The translations under genes and the position numbers were made by a program. Source: Flavobacteriaceae bacterium (lineage in GTDB: Bacteria; Bacteroidota; Bacteroidia; Flavobacteriales; Flavobacteriaceae). From it: a stretch of 22,002 nucleotides of DNA. The number at the start of each line of letters is the position of its first letter. Within the stretch, counting starts at the first letter, position 1. The notes below the pieces were generated by a model. It was not told where the DNA came from. It did no database searches and saw only the letters and a program-made list of their open reading frames with translations. The stretch is taken from NCBI GenBank assembly GCA_947482805.1, contig CANKLK010000019.1, positions 1 to 22,002 of the forward strand, read 5' to 3'. Shown in pieces: positions 16,499-22,002 of the stretch.

Positions 16499-16570
16499 GG
16501 TTTATAGTTTATGGTTCACAGTTAATAGTTAACAAAGCAACCACAAACCATAAACCACAAACCATAAACG
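16499..16570. repeat. Ten-unit heptamer inverted repeat abutting the leuS start
   Basis: Five plus-orientation units (GGTTTAT, AGTTTAT, GGTTCAC, AGTTAAT, AGTTAAC) run from 16499 to 16533. After two bases, five minus-orientation units (GGTTGCT, GGTTTGT, GGTTTAT, GGTTTGT, CGTTTAT, read from the minus strand) run from 16536 to 16570. The two arms pair at 23 of 35 positions, best at the base of the stem. Only four bases separate the tract from the leuS ATG at 16575, so the ribosome-binding region lies within it. Confidence 0.9.
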
Positions 16571-16574
16571 ATAA

Positions 16575-19427
16575 ATGAAGTATTTCCACGAAAAAATCGA
16601 AGCCAAATGGCAACAGTATTGGGCTAAAAACCAAACTTTTGCTGCAACTAATAATTCCGACAAACCAAAATATTACGTGCTTGACATGTTCCCGTATCCT
16701 TCCGGAGCGGGACTACATGTGGGACACCCGTTGGGTTATATTGCTTCCGATATTGTGGCACGTTTCAAACGTCACAAAGGATTTAACGTATTGCATCCAC
16801 AAGGGTATGATTCTTTCGGACTTCCTGCTGAACAATATGCTATACAAACAGGACAACATCCAGAAAAAACAACTCGTGAAAATATTGCGCGTTACCGTGA
16901 GCAGTTAGACAAAATTGGTTTTTCGTTCGATTGGAGTAGAGAAGTTCGTACTTCAAATGCCGATTATTACAAATGGACGCAGTGGATTTTTATTCAATTA
17001 TTCAATTCCTACTATTGCAAAGTCGATCAAAAAGCATATGACATTAACGAGTTAATCAGAATTTTTGAAACAGAAGGAAACCAAATGGTAAACTTAGTTT
17101 GCGATGATGGGGTTGAAAAATTTTCTGCTTCAGGATGGAACAGCTTTTCAAAAGAAAAGCAGCAACAAATTCTTCTAAAATACAGATTAACTTATTTGGC
17201 AGAGACCGAAGTAAACTGGTGTCCTGCTTTAGGAACTGTTTTGGCAAATGACGAAATTGTAAACGGAGTTTCTGAACGTGGTGGCCATCCTGTTATTCGT
17301 AAAAAAATGACCCAATGGTCGATGCGAATTTCAGCTTATGCCGAAAGACTATTGCAAGGATTAGAAACTATTGATTGGAGTGAGTCTATAAAAGAATCGC
17401 AACGCAACTGGATTGGAAAATCGGTTGGTGCATCGGTTTCATTCAATCTTTTGCCAACAACCGACAACCGACAACCGACAACCATTGATGTTTTCACGAC
17501 CAGACCAGATACCATCTTTGGAGTAACTTTCATGACATTGGCGCCCGAGCACGAATTGGTTTCTGTAATCACCACGCCAGAACAAAAGGCAGCGGTTGAT
17601 GCTTATGTTGAAGCTACGGCAAAACGTTCCGAACGCGAGAGAATGTCCGATGTAAAAACTATATCTGGTGTTTTTACAGGTGCTTATGCCGAACATCCAT
17701 TTACTAAAGAACCCTTACCGGTTTGGATTGGCGATTATGTTTTGGCTGGTTATGGAACGGGCGCTGTAATGGCTGTTCCTTGTGGCGATGAAAGAGATTA
17801 TGCCTTTGCCAATCACTTCAAAGGACAGCAAGGGATGCCGGCAATTAAGAATATTTTCAATCAGGATATTTCAAAAGAAGCTTTTACTGCCAAAGACGGA
17901 TTTAAATTAGTAAATTCAGATATATTAAATGGTTTGGATTATAAACAAGGAACAGAAAAAATAATCTACTCTTTAGAAAAAAGCGGTCATGGGAATGGCA
18001 AAACCAATTATCGTTTGCGCGATGCAGTTTTTTCCCGTCAGCGATATTGGGGAGAACCATTCCCGGTTTATTATGTAAACGGTTTACCGCAGATGATTGA
18101 TGCCAAGCATTTACCAATCATTTTACCGGAAGTGGAGAAATACCTTCCAACCGAAGACGGACAGCCACCATTGGGTAATGCTACTGATTGGGCTTGGGAT
18201 TCTAAAGAGTTGCGAGTTGTGAGTTGCGAGTTGATTGATAATAAAACTATTTTCCCTTTAGAATTAAATACCATGCCAGGTTGGGCGGGAAGTTCGTGGT
18301 ACTGGATGCGTTATATGGATGCGAACAACGATGCCGAATTCGCAAGCAAAGATGCTTTGAAATATTGGGAAAGCGTTGACTTATACATAGGCGGAAGCGA
18401 GCATGCAACGGGACATTTATTATACTCTCGTTTTTGGAACAAATTCTTAAAAGACAGAGGCTACGCGCCAACCGAAGAACCGTTCAAAAAACTGATTAAT
18501 CAAGGAATGATTTTGGGGATGAGTGCTTTTGTTTATAGAAGTGAAGATTCCAAAAAACTATATTCAAAAGGATTGATTGCTGGAGAGAAAGTCCATCCAA
18601 TCCATGTTGACTTAGCTGTTATCAATGACATCACCAATGAACTAGACATTGAAGCTTTCAAAAAGCATCCATTATATTCTGATTATAAAGACGCCGAATT
18701 CCTATTAGAAAACGGAAAATACATTGTAGGCCGCGAAGTTGAAAAAATGTCCAAATCGAAATATAATGTGGTTAATCCGGATGATATTTGTAACGATTAC
18801 GGTGCAGATACACTTCGTTTATACGAAATGTTCCTTGGCCCTTTAGAACAAGCCAAACCATGGAATACGGCAGGAATTACTGGAGTATCAGGTTTTCTGA
18901 AAAAACTGTGGCGTTTGTATTTTGATGATACTACTGGTTTGAATATTACCGAGGAAGAACCTACATCCGAAATGTACAAATCATTACACAAAACCATCAA
19001 AAAAGTTACCGAAGACATCGAGAATTTCTCGTTCAATACTTCCGTTTCCCAGTTTATGATTTGTGTGAATGAATTGGCAACACTAAAATGTCACCACCGA
19101 AAAATATTAGAACCATTGGCAATCATAATTTCGCCTTATGCACCACATATTGCAGAAGAACTATGGTTACAATTGGGACACGAAGGTTCAATTTCAACAG
19201 TTGCTTTTCCAATTTGTGAAGAGAAATACCTAGTAGAATCGGAAAAAGAGTATCCGGTTTCCTTCAACGGAAAAATGCGTTTCACAATTAAACTTTCTTT
19301 AGATTTAACCGTGCCGCAAATTCAGGAAATTGTTTTGGCTGACGAAAGAACTATCAAACAATTAGACGGAAGAACTCCTAATAAAATAATCATCGTTCCT
19401 GGAAAAGTGATAAACTTGGTTGGATAG
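16575..19427 (+). CDS. leuS: Leucyl-tRNA synthetase
   Basis: A 950-residue class I aminoacyl-tRNA synthetase that charges tRNA-Leu. The HIGH-type motif HVGH is at 48-51 and KMSKS at 724-728. The CP1 editing domain carries the threonine-rich TTRPDT at 308-313 and GYGTGAVMAVPCGDERDYAF later. The protein is about 90 residues longer than the E. coli enzyme of 860; part comes from an insertion at about 150-200 (DINELIRIFE, FSKEKQQQILLKYR) that I recall from Bacteroidota enzymes. Two in-frame heptamer repeat tracts encode residues 294-303 (PTTDNRQPTT) and 545-553 (ELRVVSCEL), both probably surface loops since all catalytic motifs remain intact. The start ATG directly follows a ten-unit heptamer inverted repeat. 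A terminator follows the stop. Confidence 0.98.
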   Translation: MKYFHEKIEAKWQQYWAKNQTFAATNNSDKPKYYVLDMFPYPSGAGLHVGHPLGYIASDIVARFKRHKGFNVLHPQGYDSFGLPAEQYAIQTGQHPEKTTRENIARYREQLDKIGFSFDWSREVRTSNADYYKWTQWIFIQLFNSYYCKVDQKAYDINELIRIFETEGNQMVNLVCDDGVEKFSASGWNSFSKEKQQQILLKYRLTYLAETEVNWCPALGTVLANDEIVNGVSERGGHPVIRKKMTQWSMRISAYAERLLQGLETIDWSESIKESQRNWIGKSVGASVSFNLLPTTDNRQPTTIDVFTTRPDTIFGVTFMTLAPEHELVSVITTPEQKAAVDAYVEATAKRSERERMSDVKTISGVFTGAYAEHPFTKEPLPVWIGDYVLAGYGTGAVMAVPCGDERDYAFANHFKGQQGMPAIKNIFNQDISKEAFTAKDGFKLVNSDILNGLDYKQGTEKIIYSLEKSGHGNGKTNYRLRDAVFSRQRYWGEPFPVYYVNGLPQMIDAKHLPIILPEVEKYLPTEDGQPPLGNATDWAWDSKELRVVSCELIDNKTIFPLELNTMPGWAGSSWYWMRYMDANNDAEFASKDALKYWESVDLYIGGSEHATGHLLYSRFWNKFLKDRGYAPTEEPFKKLINQGMILGMSAFVYRSEDSKKLYSKGLIAGEKVHPIHVDLAVINDITNELDIEAFKKHPLYSDYKDAEFLLENGKYIVGREVEKMSKSKYNVVNPDDICNDYGADTLRLYEMFLGPLEQAKPWNTAGITGVSGFLKKLWRLYFDDTTGLNITEEEPTSEMYKSLHKTIKKVTEDIENFSFNTSVSQFMICVNELATLKCHHRKILEPLAIIISPYAPHIAEELWLQLGHEGSISTVAFPICEEKYLVESEKEYPVSFNGKMRFTIKLSLDLTVPQIQEIVLADERTIKQLDGRTPNKIIIVPGKVINLVG
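17456..17483 (-). repeat. Heptamer repeat inside leuS, editing-domain side
   Basis: On the minus strand GGTTGTC is repeated three times and followed by GGTTGTT. On the coding strand it reads in frame as part of PTTDNRQPTT (residues 294-303), ending five residues before the threonine-rich editing motif TTRPDT. The frame is kept on both sides. Confidence 0.9.
18208..18235 (+). repeat. Heptamer repeat inside leuS, before the NTMPGWAGSSWYW block
   Basis: Four plus-orientation units AGTTGCG, AGTTGTG, AGTTGCG and AGTTGAT encode residues within ELRVVSCEL (545-553). The conserved segment LELNTMPGWAGSSWYW begins about ten residues later. The frame is intact. Confidence 0.88.
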
Positions 19428-19452
19428 TCTAGGTATTTAAACAATATAAAAG

Positions 19453-19494
19453 GATAATGGGAAAGTATTTTGATTCTTCCATTATCTTTTTTTT
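19453..19494 (+). terminator. Rho-independent terminator after leuS
   Basis: GATAATGG (19453-19460) pairs with CCATTATC (19479-19486), with an extra AA/TT pairing around one bulged G inside, and is followed by eight T. It begins 26 bases after the leuS stop codon. Confidence 0.8.
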
Positions 19495-19556
19495 GATATT
19501 TAATCATCATTTGCCAACAAAAAGTTAAACCAAATTTTAGTATCAATTTCTATTTT

Positions 19557-19564
19557 TATTTTTG
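19557..19564 (+). promoter_or_regulatory. -7 promoter element for the outer-membrane protein gene
   Basis: TATTTTTG matches TAnnTTTG and lies 21 bases before the ATG at 19586. A possible TTG start at 19562 would overlap this element, which favours the ATG. No good -33 TTG is present. Confidence 0.45.
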
Positions 19565-19585
19565 GAAATATATAAAATCAAGAAT

Positions 19586-20260
19586 ATGAAAAATGTGTAC
19601 CTATTTGTAGTTATGATACTAACTGTAGTAACTTATTCTCAAGAAAAAGTAATCGATACTATTAAGAAAAAAGAAAAAAAATTCTCAATGTATTATGGTG
19701 GAAACGTATCATTTAATGATGATTTTAATTTGAACAAAAAATTAAGAAATTCAAACCTTCCAGAGTTGAAAACCTCTATTCCCGAATTTGTATTTGGTTT
19801 AAATTATTACTGGAAAAAATATTCTGGCGATGCAGAATTTGGTTTTTTATATTCAAAATCCGACAAGGGCGCAAATCAAACAAAACAAATGGGCTTCAAC
19901 TCTCGTATACGCGTTCATTATAATCTTGTAGACCGCAAAAAATTTGCCTTTACTACAGGATTATCAGTAGCTTATACAGGAAATGAGAATGATATATATA
20001 ACAAAAATAATACTATAGACTTAAATGATTTAGAACCAAATAACAATAGTGGGCATGTTAATTTTACAAACGGCATGCTCTATTTTGGCCCATCAACCTC
20101 ATTCTACTTTTTTAGAAAATCCGATTGGAATGTTAGATTAAATATAGGCTACGAGTTTGCCTTAACCCGTGGAAGATACGATTCAGAATTTGGAAGTGTA
20201 ATAAACAATATAGGCGAATCAGGAAATAACCGTTTCGTATTTGGTTTTACTTTTATGTAA
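19586..20260 (+). CDS. Small outer-membrane beta-barrel protein, function unknown
   Basis: A 224-residue protein starting at the ATG at 19586, which gives a clean signal peptide (MKNVYLFVVMILTVVTYSQ); a TTG start at 19562 would add eight polar residues in front of it. The mature part has alternating strands rich in Tyr, Phe and Asn (FVFGLNYYWKKYSGDAEFGF, RIRVHYNL, SVAYTGNEND, MLYFGPSTSFYFF, LNIGYEFAL) and ends in FVFGFTFM, consistent with a barrel of about eight to ten strands. An acidic, asparagine-rich loop at about 130-155 may face outside. I recognise no named family. It has its own candidate promoter after the leuS terminator; the next gene starts 69 bases on, so the two may be cotranscribed. 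Confidence 0.75.
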   Translation: MKNVYLFVVMILTVVTYSQEKVIDTIKKKEKKFSMYYGGNVSFNDDFNLNKKLRNSNLPELKTSIPEFVFGLNYYWKKYSGDAEFGFLYSKSDKGANQTKQMGFNSRIRVHYNLVDRKKFAFTTGLSVAYTGNENDIYNKNNTIDLNDLEPNNNSGHVNFTNGMLYFGPSTSFYFFRKSDWNVRLNIGYEFALTRGRYDSEFGSVINNIGESGNNRFVFGFTFM

Positions 20261-20271
20261 TGACAAGCTGT

Positions 20272-20287
20272 CATAACTTTTGTTATG
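20272..20287 (+). other. Short inverted repeat between outer-membrane protein and peptidase genes
   Basis: CATAAC, a TTTT loop and GTTATG form a six-base stem 11 bases after the stop codon. There is no T-run after it, so at most it is a weak attenuator or mRNA end structure. Confidence 0.3.
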
Positions 20288-20329
20288 GCGCATATTTTGA
20301 CTAGTTCTAGAAATTAATAATTTCAAATC

Positions 20330-21031
20330 ATGATAGGATATTATATTTTAATAGGTGCCATTGCTTTAGTAAGTTGGTTGGTAAGTTCAAAACTGAAAAG
20401 TAAATTTGATGAATACTCACACGTTCATTTGCGAAACGGTCTAAGCGGAGCAGAAATTGCCCAACAAATGCTCAACGATCATGGTATTTATGATGTCAGA
20501 GTCATTTCCACGCCAGGACAATTAACCGATCACTACAATCCTACAGACAAAACCGTAAACTTAAGCGAGTCTGTCTACAATCAAAGAAATGCTTCGGCAG
20601 CAGCAGTGTCGGCTCACGAATGTGGTCATGCAGTGCAACACGCAACAGCATACAATATGTTGCAATTGCGTTCTCAATTAGTGCCTATTGTCAATGTCTC
20701 TTCTACTTTATCACAATGGTTAATCTTTGGCGGATTGATTTTGGGTGCTGCGGCAGGTTTTGGTTTCGGATTTTATATAGCGGTAATTGGATTGGTATTG
20801 ATGGCAATTGCAACAACTTTCAGCTTTATTACGTTGCCGGTAGAATACGATGCTAGTAACAGAGCTTTGGCTTGGTTAAAAAATAAAAACATGTTGAGTC
20901 AACAAGAATATGCCGGAGCAGAAGACGCCTTGAAATGGGCAGCTCGAACTTATGTTGTTGCTGCAATTGGAGCTTTAGCATCCTTGTTATATTGGGCTTT
21001 ACAAGTATTTGGAGGTTCTAGAGAAGAATAA
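20330..21031 (+). CDS. Membrane zinc metallopeptidase, YugP/Zn_peptidase_2 family
   Basis: A 233-residue membrane protein of the family represented by Bacillus YugP (Pfam Zn_peptidase_2). An N-terminal helix (about 3-20) is followed by a soluble region with the zinc motif HECGH at 96-100; E172 in the later LPVEYDASNRA segment is the likely third metal ligand. Two hydrophobic helices at about 128-165, one rich in Gly and Ala, and a C-terminal helix at about 208-226 complete the fold. Length and layout agree with the family. It is likely a membrane protease, but its substrate is unknown. A strong terminator follows directly. Confidence 0.92.
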   Translation: MIGYYILIGAIALVSWLVSSKLKSKFDEYSHVHLRNGLSGAEIAQQMLNDHGIYDVRVISTPGQLTDHYNPTDKTVNLSESVYNQRNASAAAVSAHECGHAVQHATAYNMLQLRSQLVPIVNVSSTLSQWLIFGGLILGAAAGFGFGFYIAVIGLVLMAIATTFSFITLPVEYDASNRALAWLKNKNMLSQQEYAGAEDALKWAARTYVVAAIGALASLLYWALQVFGGSREE

Positions 21032-21036
21032 TCAGA

Positions 21037-21076
21037 ACATCTTTCTCGTCTTTTAAAACGAGAAAGATGTTTTTTT
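21037..21076 (+). terminator. Rho-independent terminator after the zinc metallopeptidase gene
   Basis: ACATCTTTCTCGT (21037-21049) and its perfect complement (21058-21070) form a 13-base stem with an eight-base loop, followed by six T. It lies between two convergent genes; on the minus strand no T-run follows, so it mainly serves the plus-strand gene, though the stem could stop both. Confidence 0.92.
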
Positions 21077-21546
21077 CATAACTGAATCTGTCTTTCAATT
21101 TGTTGTTCTAAAGAGATAAAGGTTTCGGTTCTAGAGACGCCATCAATCGGCTGAATTTTTTTGTTCAACAATTGCATCAAATGTTCGTTATCTCGGCAAA
21201 TCATTTTGATTAAAATACTCCAGTTTCCTGTTGTGTAGTGGCATTCTAATACTTCAGGAATTTTTTTAAGTTCTTTTACTGCCTCAGCGTTGCTCGAAGC
21301 TTTGTCGAGATATATTCCAATAAACGCCATGGTTTTATAGCCTAAAACTTTGTTGTCTACCATAAGTTTTGAACTAGCAATTACACCAGCATCCTCCAAT
21401 TTACGAAGTCTTTGGTGGATTGCTGCGCCAGAAATTCCGATTTTATTGGCAATCTGCAATATGGGTTTTCGGGCATCATCCATTAAATCCCGGAGGATTT
21501 CTTTATCTATGCCGTCAATTTCTATTTGAAGCTGATTTATTTTCAT
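21076..21546 (-). CDS. Lrp/AsnC family transcriptional regulator
   Basis: A 156-residue protein of the feast/famine regulator family. Residues 11-58 form the winged helix-turn-helix (IDKEILRDLMDDARKPILQI, then GISGAAIHQRLRKLEDAGVI). Residues about 70-145 form the RAM effector domain (KTMAFIGIYL, TTGNWSILIK) that binds amino acids and drives dimer and octamer assembly. The length is normal. It lies downstream of a saccharopine-dehydrogenase-like gene on the same strand, which suggests that it senses an amino acid, perhaps lysine, and controls that unit; this is an inference from position. The 86-base upstream spacer is AT-rich and no exact TAnnTTTG was found there. Confidence 0.95.
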   Translation of the reverse strand: MKINQLQIEIDGIDKEILRDLMDDARKPILQIANKIGISGAAIHQRLRKLEDAGVIASSKLMVDNKVLGYKTMAFIGIYLDKASSNAEAVKELKKIPEVLECHYTTGNWSILIKMICRDNEHLMQLLNKKIQPIDGVSRTETFISLEQQIERQIQL

Positions 21547-21632
21547 AACCGATTAATTTGAAAGTGAAAATAAGGTTTTTGTTTTAAATAGAAATAAAAA
21601 AAACGAAATATGATTTTAATTTACAATATCAA

Positions 21633-21800
21633 TTATTCTTCTCTATATTGTTTTACTACAGCAAAAATAAAACTAGCTAACCCTGTAATAAGAAATGAGA
21701 TATGAATTAATGGATATTCACTGAAATAAGTTCCAACATTCATTAATAAAACAGCAATTAAGGACAAATGAATAGGGTTCAATTTTTTTAACTGTTCCAA
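21633..21800 (-). CDS. Small two-helix membrane protein, 55 codons, possible TTG start
   Basis: An open frame of 55 codons that begins with TTG at 21800 and ends with TAA at 21633. It encodes a charged start (EQLKKLNP), a hydrophobic helix (HLSLIAVLLMNVGTYF), a short turn (SEYPLI), a second helix (SFLITGLASFIFAVV) and a charged tail (KQYREE). This hairpin topology is unlikely by chance in intergenic DNA. It starts 21 bases after the stop of the upstream gene, as in an operon. No ATG lies upstream in frame; an internal ATG at codon 20 would break the first helix. TAATTTTG, a match to the -7 promoter consensus, overlaps the TTG, which leaves the start uncertain. Function unknown. Confidence 0.55.
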   Translation of the reverse strand: MEQLKKLNPIHLSLIAVLLMNVGTYFSEYPLIHISFLITGLASFIFAVVKQYREE

Positions 21801-21821
21801 AATTATATAATAGATAAAATA

Positions 21822-22002
21822 TTAATTACCCAATAACTTATCAGGATTGTAACCCACATATGGCATTTCGGTTTCATTAAAAACGATTCCATGTGCTGCC
21901 AGTTCTATCAAAATAGGTTCGTATACTTCTTTTTTTATTGGCAATTGAACACCAGGGGTTTTGATGTTGCCATTCAAAATTTGCAAAGTTGCTACTGCAA
22001 CA
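21822..22002 (-). CDS. Saccharopine dehydrogenase family protein, C-terminal end (5' part outside window)
   Basis: The last 59 codons of a gene that runs in from beyond the right edge; the first full codon on the minus strand is at 22001. The text GVQLPIKKEVYEP and ILIELAAHGIVFNE, ending MPYVGYNPDKLLGN, resembles the C-terminus of saccharopine dehydrogenase/reductase family proteins (lysine metabolism), where a GVQ-P-KEIYEPVL element is common. The N-terminal NAD(P)-binding domain is not visible, so the assignment rests on a short stretch. A small membrane ORF and an Lrp/AsnC regulator follow on the same strand, which fits an amino-acid catabolic unit. Confidence 0.6.
   Translation of the reverse strand, partial: VAVATLQILNGNIKTPGVQLPIKKEVYEPILIELAAHGIVFNETEMPYVGYNPDKLLGN

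Noticed and set aside
16499..16570. CRISPR array or tRNA-like structure at the heptamer tract
   Set aside because: Units are seven bases with no spacers and the arms are inverted; there are no cas genes and no cloverleaf.
16725..17320. leuS extra length as sign of gene fusion or foreign insertion
   Set aside because: The added segment around residues 150-200 keeps frame and style of the neighbouring sequence and resembles what I recall of Bacteroidota LeuRS; only the two short heptamer tracts look foreign.

Overview
The window looks like chromosomal DNA of a Flavobacterium or close relative (Bacteroidota, Flavobacteriaceae). The evidence is the AT-rich sequence, the TAnnTTTG-type promoter elements, the near absence of Shine-Dalgarno sites, a TonB-dependent receptor, a protein with a type IX secretion (T9SS) tail, a DUF5686/carboxypeptidase-regulatory-domain protein, and the local order ftsX - DUF3098 - uppP - truB. 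Most of it is ordinary core genome.

Layout. 1-4273 (+): the barrel end of a TonB-dependent receptor cut by the window edge, then a tightly packed run of an LpxH-like metallophosphoesterase, a MurG-like glycosyltransferase and a GH1 beta-glycosidase. 4512-8528 (+): a 1338-residue T9SS-secreted surface protein with its own candidate promoter and a strong terminator. 8931-12927 (-): pyrH, frr and a DUF5686 outer-membrane protein; a terminator and a new promoter separate frr from the DUF5686 gene. 13062-13691 (+): a thioredoxin-fold protein whose end overlaps truB. 13651-16389 (-): ftsX, a DUF3098 membrane protein, uppP and truB, a cell-envelope and translation cluster. 16575-19427 (+): leuS. 19586-21031 (+): a small outer-membrane beta-barrel protein and a YugP-type zinc metallopeptidase. 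21076-22002 (-): the end of a saccharopine-dehydrogenase-like gene, a 55-codon membrane ORF and an Lrp/AsnC regulator, together suggesting a regulated amino-acid catabolism unit.

The most unusual feature is not a protein. Between 12.08 and 18.24 kb six short tracts share a period of about seven bases. Most units fit a loose pattern that starts with RGT (R = A or G), often RGTTNNN. Four tracts fill the spaces pyrH/frr, uppP/DUF3098, DUF3098/ftsX and ftsX/leuS; two lie in frame inside leuS. Three of the four intergenic tracts are built as converging arms, so they can fold as imperfect hairpins. Three tracts begin at the stop codon of a minus-strand gene, and one ends four bases before the leuS start codon. 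They resemble in form the short tandemly repeated repetitive (STRR) heptamers of cyanobacteria. They may be a mobile or amplifying repeat family that affects mRNA structure and adds short peptides to an essential enzyme. I see no phage, CRISPR array, rRNA, tRNA or complete insertion sequence.
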